A DNA stretch of 64,000 bases from Pseudomonadota bacterium (GTDB taxonomy: Bacteria > Desulfobacterota > Desulfovibrionia > Desulfovibrionales > Desulfomicrobiaceae). Where the stretch lies: positions 1-64,000 of the forward strand of contig JAHIQM010000011.1 of assembly GCA_018902545.1 (NCBI GenBank), read 5' to 3'. The position numbers and the translations under genes are program-made. Positions 52,059 to 61,800 of the stretch are shown here, piece after piece (the stretch's first letter is position 1; every line of letters begins with the position of its first letter). The notes below the pieces were generated by a model. The model did no database searches. It worked only from the letters and a program-made list of their open reading frames with translations, and was not told where the DNA came from.

Positions 52059-53075
52059 ATGCGCCAAGTAACAGTTGTAGAGCATCTGCTTCTTCGTCAG
52101 AAAGAGCGGCCCATGGCTTCCGGTCGCTTCACCAGACTGCTGACCGAACTCATCCTGTCCGCCAAAATCATTGACCGCGAGGTTTCCAAGGCCGGACTCC
52201 TCGATGTGCTCGGGGCCACTGGCGAAGTTAACATCCAGGGTGAGGTCGTGCAGAAACTCGACGACTTTGCCAACCAGGTAATCATCCGCAGGATGGAACG
52301 GGCCGGTGTGCTTTGCGCCATGGTTTCGGAGGAGAACGCCGACTTCATCGAAATTCCCCGCCAGTTTCCAGTTGGGGACTACATTCTGATCTTCGACCCC
52401 CTCGACGGTTCGGCCAACATCGACGCCAATGTGAGCATCGGCACCATTTTCAGCATCTATCGCCGCACCTCCTTCGAACAGCAGGCCGTCAGCGTTGGCG
52501 ATCTGCTCCAGAAAGGCTCCATGCAGGTTGCCGCAGGCTATATCATTTACGGGTCCTCGACCATGATGGTCTACACCGCCGGCAACGGCGTGCACGGCTT
52601 CACCCTGGATCCAAGCGTCGGCGAGTTTCTTCTCTCGCATCCGGACATAAAAATTCCGGAGCGCGGCCGGATCTATTCCGTCAACGAAGGGTATTCCTCC
52701 TACTGGGACGAGCCGACGCGTAACATCGTCAACTATTTCAAAGCAAGCGACAACGCCACGGGCCGTCCGTACAGCACGCGGTACATAGGTTCCCTGGTTT
52801 CCGATTTTCATCGCAACCTGATTTACGGCGGCATCTTCATGTATCCGGCCGACTCGCGGGATGCACGCAAGCCGTCCGGAAAGCTACGCCTGATGTGCGA
52901 GGCCGCGCCCATGGCCATGATCGCTGAACAGGCGGGGGGCCTTGCCACGGACGGTACCCAGCGGATTATGGACATCGAGCCGCAGGAACTGCATCAGCGA
53001 GTGCCCTTGTTCATCGGGTCCAAGAACGATGTGGAAGTTGTTCTCAAGTTCTACGCCGATGCGGCCAAAAGCTAG
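52059..53075 (+). CDS. fbp: Fructose-1,6-bisphosphatase, class I
   Basis: 338 residues. The metal-binding signature [25 protein letters not shown] and SEENADFIE (acidic ligand) are intact, with [16 protein letters not shown] and [17 protein letters not shown]. It releases phosphate from fructose-1,6-bisphosphate in gluconeogenesis. Start ATG at 52059; the ribosome site is modest. tsaD follows after 42 bases. Confidence 0.96.
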   Translation: MRQVTVVEHLLLRQKERPMASGRFTRLLTELILSAKIIDREVSKAGLLDVLGATGEVNIQGEVVQKLDDFANQVIIRRMERAGVLCAMVSEENADFIEIPRQFPVGDYILIFDPLDGSANIDANVSIGTIFSIYRRTSFEQQAVSVGDLLQKGSMQVAAGYIIYGSSTMMVYTAGNGVHGFTLDPSVGEFLLSHPDIKIPERGRIYSVNEGYSSYWDEPTRNIVNYFKASDNATGRPYSTRYIGSLVSDFHRNLIYGGIFMYPADSRDARKPSGKLRLMCEAAPMAMIAEQAGGLATDGTQRIMDIEPQELHQRVPLFIGSKNDVEVVLKFYADAAKS

Positions 53076-53117
53076 GACCGCCGTTTTGTCTTCGGCATTC
53101 TTCAAAGACGTGTGCAG

Positions 53118-54188
53118 ATGATTTGTCTTGGCATCGAAACGTCGTGTGATGAAACCTCCGTCGCCCTTTGGCAGGATGGGCGTTTTCTCAGCGATCTCGT
53201 ACACTCGCAGATTCCCATGCATTCGGTTTTCGGAGGCGTTGTGCCCGAGCTCGCGTCGCGTGAACACCTGCGCCTGCTGGACAGCCTTGTTTGCTCCGCG
53301 CTGGAAGCTGCGGGCCGCCCTTCAGGGCAAGGCATTGATCTTGTCGCGGTGACGCGCGGTCCGGGTCTGCTCGGCGCGCTACTGGTGGGTATCGCCTATG
53401 CCAAGTCGTTCTCTCTGGCGCTCAAAGCTCCTGTCATCGGTGTCAATCACCTGCACGCGCATCTGCTGGCCTGCGACTTCACCGCGCCCATCGAGTATCC
53501 GGCCTTGGGCGTTCTGGTTTCCGGCGGACACACGCACCTCTACGATATGCCTCGACCCTGCGAATTCAGACTGCTTGGCAGAACGCTGGACGACGCGGCA
53601 GGCGAAGCCTTCGACAAGATTGCGAAACTCCTGAATCTGCCTTACCCGGGGGGAAAATACATTGATATTTTGGCCAGACACGGCACTGCCGATCCCAGAC
53701 TTTTTTCCAAGCCGTATCTGCACAACGACAACTGTGATTTCAGCTTCAGTGGCCTGAAGACGGCGGTGGCCTTGTACGTGCAAAAGAAATCTTTCGCTGC
53801 CATCGATTACACCGATTTCAACGTCGATACCATTGCCCAGGAAATTAAAGACCTCTGTGCCACGGTGAATGACACCATTGTCGAGACGCTGCTCGAAAAG
53901 ACCAGGCGGGCCTTGCGACTCTGCCCCGGAGTTAAAACATTGTGCCTTGCGGGGGGGGTGGCGGCCAACAGCCATTTACGCCGAAAATTCTCTGCGTTCG
54001 CCGAGGACCAGGGCCTCAAATTTTTAGCTCCCGCTCAAAACTATTGTGGTGATAATGCGGCTATGATAGCGTACGCAGGAGTTACGTGGGCACAGAAAGG
54101 CCTTATGAGTCCGATGGATTTCGAAGCCGTGCCCAGGGGAAGAAATGTTCCCGATGATTTTATTGTCAACCCTCTCTTCAAGGAGTGA
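53118..54188 (+). CDS. tsaD: tRNA N6-adenosine threonylcarbamoyltransferase
   Basis: 356 residues from MICLGIETSCDETSVA (ATG at 53118; an in-frame GTG two codons earlier is possible). Metal-binding HLHAHLLA and ATP-site VSGGHTHLY, PYPGGKYIDILA and CLAGGVAANSHLR mark the family. With TsaB, C and E it installs t6A at position 37 of ANN-decoding tRNAs. trxA begins 3 bases after the stop. Confidence 0.96.
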   Translation: MICLGIETSCDETSVALWQDGRFLSDLVHSQIPMHSVFGGVVPELASREHLRLLDSLVCSALEAAGRPSGQGIDLVAVTRGPGLLGALLVGIAYAKSFSLALKAPVIGVNHLHAHLLACDFTAPIEYPALGVLVSGGHTHLYDMPRPCEFRLLGRTLDDAAGEAFDKIAKLLNLPYPGGKYIDILARHGTADPRLFSKPYLHNDNCDFSFSGLKTAVALYVQKKSFAAIDYTDFNVDTIAQEIKDLCATVNDTIVETLLEKTRRALRLCPGVKTLCLAGGVAANSHLRRKFSAFAEDQGLKFLAPAQNYCGDNAAMIAYAGVTWAQKGLMSPMDFEAVPRGRNVPDDFIVNPLFKE

Positions 54189-54191
54189 ATA

Positions 54192-54509
54192 ATGGCTGCT
54201 CAAGTGAACGATGCCGGATTTGAAGCAGAAGTTTTGAAGGACGACCTTCCTGTATTGGTGGATTTTTGGGCACCGTGGTGCGGACCGTGCAGGGCTATTG
54301 CTCCCGTTATCGAAGAACTGGCCCTGGAATTCGAGGGCAAAGTCAAGATCTTGAAGATGAATGTCGATGAGAATCCCGGCACGCCAAGCAAATTCGGTAT
54401 TCGCGCCATCCCCACCCTGATTCTGTTCAAGAATGGCGAGGTTGTGGAGCAGGTCACCGGAGCGGTCTCCAAGGCCAGTCTCAAGCAGATGCTCAGCGAC
54501 AAGGTCTGA
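54192..54509 (+). CDS. trxA: Thioredoxin
   Basis: 105 residues, standard length. Active site [14 protein letters not shown] and cis-proline [11 protein letters not shown] are intact. No signal peptide, so it is a cytoplasmic disulfide reductant. AAGGAG precedes the ATG. It may be cotranscribed with tsaD and ends before a hairpin. Confidence 0.96.
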   Translation: MAAQVNDAGFEAEVLKDDLPVLVDFWAPWCGPCRAIAPVIEELALEFEGKVKILKMNVDENPGTPSKFGIRAIPTLILFKNGEVVEQVTGAVSKASLKQMLSDKV

Positions 54510-54537
54510 TCGTCGTTTATCCTTGAGCGACTGACGA

Positions 54538-54577
54538 GGGTGGCTGCAAACCCGTGGCGGTCACCCCTTTTTATTTT
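54538..54577 (+). terminator. Terminator after trxA
   Basis: GGGTGGCTGC...GCGGTCACCCC with a few mismatches, followed by TTTTTATTTTT. Confidence 0.65.
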
Positions 54578-54667
54578 TGAGAATCTGGAGCAACCCTCCG
54601 GATGAAGCGCCCGGATTCGGGGTCACTCGGCCCATCACTTCCATTTGCCGCGAGCCAGGTAATTGTA

Positions 54668-55381
54668 ATGCGCAAATATTTGATTCTTTTTTCTTTTGTC
54701 CTGCTTTTGAACGGATGCGGGGCCATTGATTACTACTTCTTGACTCCGCCTGAAGACACCGCGCAGGAGCTTTTCGAAAATGCGCGAGGGTTCATGCAGG
54801 ACAAGGATTACCCTGACGCCATTGACTCCCTGACCAAGCTCAACGACAGGTATCCGTTCAGTCCGTATGCAACCGAGGCGCGACTCATGCTTGGCGATGC
54901 CTACGCCCTCGACAGGCAGTATCTCGAAGCTGTGGATGCATACGAGGAATTTTTGAACATGCATCCCCGTCATGAGTCCATTGACTACGTTTTGTTCCAG
55001 ATCGGGGTCAACAAGTTCGATTCGCACCGTTCCATCGACTTGCCGCAAACGCAGCTGGCCGAGGCGGTTGAATCTTTCAGGAGACTTGTCAGCGGGTATC
55101 CGCAGAGTGTGTATCGCGAGCAGTCTCTTGAATACATCGTCAAGTGCAGAACACTCATGGCCGAACACGAGATGTTCGTGGCCGATTTCTATTTCAAGTC
55201 CCAATCATACCGGGCCGCATGGACTCGCTATACGTATATCGTCGATAACTTCCCGGAGCTCGACGAAATCGTGAAGCTTGCCGAGTCCAAAGCCAAGGTG
55301 GCCTATTTCTATGCCCAGGAAGCCGACAACGACAGCAAGCGGCATCCGAGCAAATTAAAGCAGTATTTCGACTGGCTCTGA
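54668..55381 (+). CDS. bamD: Outer membrane assembly lipoprotein BamD
   Basis: 237 residues from MRKYLILFSFV; the earlier ORF start lacks a signal. Lipobox LLLNGC gives lipidation at Cys17. TPR repeats follow (AQELFENARGFMQDKDYPDAIDSLTKLNDRYPFSPYATEARLML, then AVDAYEEFLNMHPRHESIDYVLFQIG). It is the essential partner of BamA in beta-barrel insertion. AGGT lies upstream. Flanked by terminators, so probably a single-gene unit. Confidence 0.92.
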   Translation: MRKYLILFSFVLLLNGCGAIDYYFLTPPEDTAQELFENARGFMQDKDYPDAIDSLTKLNDRYPFSPYATEARLMLGDAYALDRQYLEAVDAYEEFLNMHPRHESIDYVLFQIGVNKFDSHRSIDLPQTQLAEAVESFRRLVSGYPQSVYREQSLEYIVKCRTLMAEHEMFVADFYFKSQSYRAAWTRYTYIVDNFPELDEIVKLAESKAKVAYFYAQEADNDSKRHPSKLKQYFDWL

Positions 55382-55406
55382 GCCGGTTCGGTTTTTCGCT
55401 TTGATC

Positions 55407-55434
55407 GGGGTGCCTTTTGGCACCCCTTTTTTTG
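55407..55434 (+). terminator. Terminator of bamD
   Basis: GGGGTGCC-TTTT-GGCACCCC followed by seven T residues. Confidence 0.93.
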
Positions 55435-55620
55435 TCCTTTTCAGCGCTCCCCCAGCGACCTGCGTTTTGCGCCAGTACCTTGGCGGAAAGAATCCGGGTG
55501 CGGCGTATCCATTCTGTCACGTTCCCGTCATCATTTCTCGACATTTTCCGCGCAAAAGGCGTCTACGGCGCTGTAGAACAACTTCGCCTGTCATCCACAA
55601 ATCTCTGACGCAAGGTGCTG

Positions 55621-57672
55621 ATGCTCATGGGAAATACTCTCGGATTTCAGACCAAACTCTCCGTTGTCACTATCGCCATCGTCCTGGTGACGGTTCTGTG
55701 TCTCACGGTTTCGCAGTTCTATATGGCCAACAAGGACGCCCTGCGCCAGGGAAGGGATGGGCTGAGCAGTATTTCAGCCACGCTGGCCGAGTCCGTGGCC
55801 TTGCAGCACTCGCTGATGCTGAACAAGATCCGCATTGACCGGGACATCATGAAAACCCAGTTCGAGCTGAGCGGATTTCCCGTGCCCGAAGTGCTCATGG
55901 AATTGGACATGGAGATTTTTGATCAGGACGGCGGCGAAGCGGAGGTGCGCGTCATCTCGGCTATCAAGCACGGTGTCGCCTACTTGCACGAAGGCAATTC
56001 GGTCATGCGCAAGGTTGCCGAGCTGACCGGCGGCGTGGCCTCGGTGCTTCAGGTTTACGAGGACAGGCTCGTGCGCATATCGACCTCGCTGGAAACGCCG
56101 CAGCCGGCCTGGGGCAAAGGTTCATATATCGGGCCTGATTCGCCGGTGCTGGCCGCCGTGCTGTCCGGACAGACTTGGGAGGGGATGCAGTGGCTGGGGG
56201 GCGCGTGGCGCATGACGGCCTATGTTCCGTTCACGGAGCTCAACGACGGCAGGATCATCGGGGCACTGGAAATTGCCCATCCGCTGATCAGCGATGCATT
56301 TTCGGATTTCGTACGCAATGTGCGCATCGGCGACCACGGCGGAACTCTGGCTTTCGATGCCCAGGGCAGACAGATCGTCGATCTGCCTGAAGTCCGCGAA
56401 GAAGCGGACACCATTGTTCAGGCCGGCAATGGCGTCAGGCACAGGACTCTTCTGACCCCAGACGGCAGGCATCTGGAGGTGTCCCTGCACACCTTTGAAC
56501 CGTGGAACATGACTTTTGCCACCTGGGTCGCCACCGAGGACCTCATGGCCGGGGTCAGGGAAAGGCTGGTCAGAAATTCGCTCCTGAGCACGATCCTTCC
56601 GCTGGCCTTGTCGGTGATCCTCATCGGTGTGGCCGGGCGCGTTCTCATGGCCCCAGTGCGCCGTATGGCCGGATTGGCCGACGAGGTGGCCGCAGGGAAC
56701 TACACCGCGACCATCGTTTACCCGGCCCGTGACGAAATCGGACATTTGGCCGAATCCCTGAACTCCATGGTTGCCGGTAGCAGGGAAGTGCTCTCGGAAA
56801 TCGCCCTGGCGACCAAATCCCTGTCCGGGGCATCTTCAGAGCTTGGCACCATTTCGCACGCCTTGTCCGACAACTCCGCCGGGACAGCCCGCAGGGCCGA
56901 GGCCGTGCATGAGTCGGCCAGGTCGGTGAGCGGGAACATGCATTCCGTGTCGGCGGCAATGGAGCAGACCACGCTCAGCGTCGGCAGTGTGGCCGCATCC
57001 GCGTCGGAACTGGCAGCGACCATCGAGGGCGTGGCTCAGAGTGCGGGCCTCGCCAAACGAACAACCTCGGACGCCGTGATCAAGGCCGGGGAGACCACGC
57101 GCCACATGGAGCAGCTAAGCCGGGCCGCCAAGGAGATAAGTTCCGTGACCGCAGTCATTTCGGCCATCTCCTCCCAGACCAACCTTCTGGCCTTGAATGC
57201 GACCATCGAAGCCGCCAGGGCGGGAACCGCCGGCCGGGGCTTCGCCGTGGTCGCAGGAGAGATCAAGGAATTGTCCCAGCAGACCTCCGCCGCCACGGAA
57301 AACATCCGCCGCATGGTCCTCGCCATCCAGAACGTGACCGACGTCACCGCCAGGGAGATTGCCGAGACCATCAACGTCATCGAGGAGGTGAATGACATCG
57401 TCATCTCCATCTCTGAAGCCATGGAAGAACAGACCGTCATGACCCGGGATATTTCGGAGAACGTGAGACAGGCCGCGCAGGGCATCTGTGAGATCAACAC
57501 CAACGTCACCTCGGGCACCGTCATGACCCGCGAGATCAGCGACGAGATCGAGGGCGTGCTGAACGCTTCCACGGTCATGCAAAAGGAGAGCAAGGTGGTG
57601 CTGGACCGAGCGCAGGGGCTGGCCGAGCTGTCCTCGCGCCTGCAGGACCTCGTCGGCCGTTTTCGCTTCTAG
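55621..57672 (+). CDS. Methyl-accepting chemotaxis protein with Cache-type sensor
   Basis: About 683 residues; GTG 55615, ATG 55621 and ATG 55627 are all possible starts after AAGG. Membrane helix about 12-34, a double-Cache-like periplasmic sensor (about 40-315), a second helix and HAMP (GRVLMAPVRRMAGLADEVAAGNYTA) are visible. The cytoplasmic hairpin has the conserved tip ISSQTNLLALNATIEAARAGTAGRGFAVVAGEIKELSQQTS. It signals to CheA. Its TAG stop lies within CTAG and overlaps the stop of the convergent gene. The 233-base upstream gap shows no clear promoter. Confidence 0.93.
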   Translation: MLMGNTLGFQTKLSVVTIAIVLVTVLCLTVSQFYMANKDALRQGRDGLSSISATLAESVALQHSLMLNKIRIDRDIMKTQFELSGFPVPEVLMELDMEIFDQDGGEAEVRVISAIKHGVAYLHEGNSVMRKVAELTGGVASVLQVYEDRLVRISTSLETPQPAWGKGSYIGPDSPVLAAVLSGQTWEGMQWLGGAWRMTAYVPFTELNDGRIIGALEIAHPLISDAFSDFVRNVRIGDHGGTLAFDAQGRQIVDLPEVREEADTIVQAGNGVRHRTLLTPDGRHLEVSLHTFEPWNMTFATWVATEDLMAGVRERLVRNSLLSTILPLALSVILIGVAGRVLMAPVRRMAGLADEVAAGNYTATIVYPARDEIGHLAESLNSMVAGSREVLSEIALATKSLSGASSELGTISHALSDNSAGTARRAEAVHESARSVSGNMHSVSAAMEQTTLSVGSVAASASELAATIEGVAQSAGLAKRTTSDAVIKAGETTRHMEQLSRAAKEISSVTAVISAISSQTNLLALNATIEAARAGTAGRGFAVVAGEIKELSQQTSAATENIRRMVLAIQNVTDVTAREIAETINVIEEVNDIVISISEAMEEQTVMTRDISENVRQAAQGICEINTNVTSGTVMTREISDEIEGVLNASTVMQKESKVVLDRAQGLAELSSRLQDLVGRFRF

Positions 57673-58811
57673 TCCGCAGGTTCCAGACGCAGAAGCTGGC
57701 CCGGATCGTGGTCCGTCAGCAGCCAGAGGTTCCCGTTGGGACCGACCCGTACGTCGCGGATGCGCAGCCTGAGGCTCTCCAGCAGTAGCTCTTCCTCGAC
57801 AACCACGTCTCCGGACAGTTTCAGGCGGGCCAGATGGCGGTGGGCGAGGGCGCCGACAAAGAGATCTCCTTTCCAGCGCGGAAAAGCATCGCCGATGTAG
57901 AAGGCCATGCCCGAGGGGGCGATGGACGGAGTCCAAGAGTGCAGCGGGTCATCCATGCCCGGCATGTGTTTGAGTCCGTCGCCGATGGTGAAGCCTGTGT
58001 AATCGATGCCCAGGGTCACCACGGGCCAGCCATAGTTGGCACCGGGGCGGATGATGTTGATTTCGTCGCCGCCACGGGGGCCGTGTTCGTGAGTCCAGAC
58101 TTCCCCGTTTTGCGGATGCACGGCCATGCCCTGGGAGTTGCGGTGTCCGTAGCTGAAGATTTCGCTCCACGCGCCTGACTCGCCCACAAAGGGGTTGTCT
58201 TCGGGGATGCGGCCGTCATCATGGATGCGGATGATTTTTCCGGCGTGGTCATCAAGCTTCTGGGCGCGCCCCATTTCCCCCCGGTCGCCTACGCTGATGT
58301 ACAGGAATCCCTGACCGTCAAACGCCAGCCTGGATCCAAAATGCACCCGGCCTGAAGAAGCGGGTTCGGCCTTGAAAAGCACTTCCACGTCCTTGAGCGC
58401 GTCGCCTTCAAACCTGCCACGGGCCACATGCGTGGTCACCCCGGAGCCGAAGTTGGCGGCGTAGCTGAAGTACAGGAGCCGATTGGCTGCAAAGTCCGGA
58501 TGCGGCAAGAGATCGAGCAGTCCGCCCTGGCCCAGGGCCCTGATCTGGGGCAGCCCCTGCACGGAGCCTGGCAGCAGAACCCCGTCGCGGATTATGCGCA
58601 GTCGCCCCGGCCGTTCGCTGACCAGGATGTCGCCGCCGGGAAGAAAGGCGAGGGCCCACGGATTTTCCAGCCCGTTGGCCACGACGGTCAGGCGCATCGT
58701 GTGCTCTTTGGATGCGAATTCTCGGGCCGATGCGGGCGCGGCCGCAAGGATCAGCATCAGGGCGGCGGCATGAATGAGCAGGGTGCGAAAAATGATGGTG
58801 GACGTGTACAT
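57669..58811 (-). CDS. Periplasmic PQQ-type aldose sugar dehydrogenase (Asd/YliI family)
   Basis: 380 residues from MYTSTIIFRTL, preceded by AGGAGG. Signal peptide about 1-30, then a six-bladed beta-propeller of the GSDH family: NPWALAFLPGGDILVSERPGRLRII, HFGSRLAFDGQGFLYISVGDRGE, YGHRNSQGMAVHPQNGEVWTHEHGPRGGDEINI. It would oxidise aldoses in the periplasm with PQQ. No PQQ genes are in the window; the physiological role in an anaerobe is unclear. Stop codon shared (CTAG) with the convergent chemoreceptor gene. Confidence 0.88.
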   Translation of the reverse strand: MYTSTIIFRTLLIHAAALMLILAAAPASAREFASKEHTMRLTVVANGLENPWALAFLPGGDILVSERPGRLRIIRDGVLLPGSVQGLPQIRALGQGGLLDLLPHPDFAANRLLYFSYAANFGSGVTTHVARGRFEGDALKDVEVLFKAEPASSGRVHFGSRLAFDGQGFLYISVGDRGEMGRAQKLDDHAGKIIRIHDDGRIPEDNPFVGESGAWSEIFSYGHRNSQGMAVHPQNGEVWTHEHGPRGGDEINIIRPGANYGWPVVTLGIDYTGFTIGDGLKHMPGMDDPLHSWTPSIAPSGMAFYIGDAFPRWKGDLFVGALAHRHLARLKLSGDVVVEEELLLESLRLRIRDVRVGPNGNLWLLTDHDPGQLLRLEPAD

Positions 58812-58891
58812 ATTGCCTCCTGTCACGGGTCTGTATGTCGCCCTCAGCCTTCACCGGCAAGGATTCCGGGCGAGGAGTTGTCAAAAAAGGA

Positions 58892-61800
58892 CTAATGCCC
58901 CGGCCATTCAGCGCCACCCAGAAAGTCATAACCGACTTTTCTTTGCAGCGATTCGATCTGAAGAAAAGCCTGTTTGAGCATGGCTTCATCCATATTTCCG
59001 AGTTCGTTCAGCACAATGCTGTTATCGAGTGGTCGGTCTTCCTGGATGGCATTCAATTGCGCCTGAAAGCGCAGCCGCATCATAAAATCATACGAGGCAG
59101 ACACTGCGTCACAAGCGGCAGGCTGCAATACTTTTTTCCAGACCAAAGCCTCTATGCGTTCCATGGAATGGGTATACGGGAGTTTGTGTTTGAGTGCATA
59201 CAGCCTGCCGAAACTGATGAGGGGCATCAGCGTTTCCTTCATGTTCAGACGCCCGGCATCCTGCGCAGAACCGCTGCTTTTGATGATTCTGCCCAAAAGC
59301 CTGAATGGCGGCTTGAAGAGCAGTACGTTCTGCGCCAGATGAGGAAAAAAGCTGGGGCGACCCTGCAACTCCTTGTATATGTGTATGCGGAGCTTATCGG
59401 CCAACTCGGCGTCGCCGTATACGGCCCTGAAATCAAGACAGATGCTGAAATCCAGGATTTCCTTGGGTTCGGCTTTCGTGATCCAGGCCGTGAATTTTTC
59501 TTTCCATTTCGGTAAGGAATGGCACCATTCAGGGTTGTTGGCCATGACCAGACCATCGCACAGGGCATAGCCGGCCTGGTCCAGCCAGTGGCAGACCCGC
59601 TGGCCCATGGAGAGAAAATACTCTTTGAGCAGTTCCGCGGAGGCATCACTCTGCTCGTAGATGATGGCGTTGTCCTGATCGGTCAGCAGGGTCTGTTCCT
59701 GACGCCCCTGGCTGCCCATGGCGATAAATGCAAAAGCCGTTGGCGGCGGGCCGATTTCCTCCACGGCAAATTCGATGAATCGGATCGTCGCCGCGTCGCA
59801 CACGGCGGTGGTCATATAGGCCACGGTACGCGGACGGGCTCCGGCTTCGATCAGTGCCCGGACCAGGGCTGTAGTACGATGGCAACATTGCAGCACCTGT
59901 TCCACGGAAGTCGCCCGGGCGATTTCACGGGGCAATACTTCCGGGCCGTAACGGTGAAATTGCAGTAAATTCTTTGCTCGAACCACACTTTTGATCTGTC
60001 CTCCGCCATCGTGCACCACCAGGTGCTGGACCTTTTTTTCCTCCATGAGCATCAGGGCTTCATAGATCATGGCATGTTCGGAGATGGTCACAAGGGGCTG
60101 GCTCATAAAGGTTCTGACAGGGACCTGCATATCCGCCTCCGGCTTTCCGGCCAGCCTTTTGCGGAAATCACGGTCGGTCAGAAACCCGGCCCCTTCTCCC
60201 GCATCGTTTTTGACCACAATGGACGTTGTGTCGCGTTCTACCATAAGGGATGCGGCCTCATGGACAGGCGTGTCCAGATGGCAGGATACGGGCTCGCTTC
60301 CCAGTTGCCCGACGGGCTCCTGGAGAAAGAGCAGGGATACCCGCAGTTTTTCGATCAGCGTCTCCCGTTCGCGTTCCCGCCGCACACGGTCAGTGACATC
60401 GGAAATGACGCAATTGACGGTGGCCGGTTCGCCAAGTTGTTCGGGAGCAAGGACCGCCGACAACGAAAAGGTGCGCATGATCCCGTCGTTTCCGAGTTTT
60501 TGGATCATCCGTTCCAAAGGCGTTTCGGTCCGCCGCAGATCTTTGTTGAACAGGTTGAACTCTTCGCCATCATCAAACAGATCCTCGAGAGCAAACCGGT
60601 CGTCCTTGGTCGGGGATATGCTCTGGAGCAGCTGCAGGGCAGGGGCGTTCATGGCCATGATCACTCCCCGTCGCTCGGCCTTGGCCAAAAAAATGCCAAT
60701 GGCAGCAGCCTGTGCCGCCTGGCCAAGCTTGATGATGGACCCGGCTTCCAGCACCGAGGGGTGAATGTCCTTGAGCAGGACGATGAGACCGGGCAGTCCG
60801 GCCAGGATCATGGGGTTCAGGGTGACAAGGCACTCCCGTTTCTCTCCGTCTGCCCGTTCAAGCATGGCTTCAAAACTTTTCGACCCGGCGGCGCCGGTCT
60901 GCAGGCTTTCAATATGCGCCCAAACCTGCGCGTTGAATGGCTCGTGAGGAATGAGATCCGCCAGTTCCAGCAATTCGAGCCTGTCGGCGGTGTAGCCCGT
61001 CAGGTTCAGGGCGGTGGGGTTGCCGTAACGGCACCGTCCGCCGAGGACCAGAAGGGATCCTTCGGTAGTAGCCTCAATGAGCGTGCGGTAACGCTGTTCG
61101 GCCTGCTGCAGGTTGGTCTGCATGTCCCGGCGTTTTCTCTCCATGGACAAGACCTGCCGGACATTTGAGAGCAGCACGGCGAAGACCAGCGCGACAATAC
61201 CCACCAGAAGATACACTATGTTCTGTTCGATCCGCTTTATTTCCAGCTCGACATCATCGATGTACATGCCGGTGCCGATCACCCAGCTCCAAGGCTTGAA
61301 ACCACGGACATAGGACTCTTTGGCAGCCATTCTCTCCGGGTCGTCCTTCCACTGCCAGACATACTCGACGAAACCCTCGTCCTGCTGGCGAACGATCTGT
61401 GCAAACTGGACAAAAATTCTGACCCCGCGCGGATCGGTGAAGTCGGACACGTCTTTGCCGTCCAAATCCGGCCTGTAGGGATGCATGAGCATCTGCGGTT
61501 GCAGATCCTGAATCCAGAAATAATCTTTACCGTCTTTCCCGTAGCGCAGGGACTGGATATTTTCCTTGGCCTTTTGCTGGGCTTGTTCGCGGCTGAGCAG
61601 TCCTGCCCGTTCTTCCCGCTCTGCCGTTGCGAGCAGGCTGAGCGCGGTGTTGGTCAATTCCCGGATCATGTCCCGTTTGCGGTCCACCAGTGTCAGTTCG
61701 ATGGTCGGGAGCAGCATGCCCCATATCGACACGATGAACAGCACAATGGCCAGCAAGGAGGGCAGAATGATCCGGGGAGGAAACGACGACCAGCGCCGCT

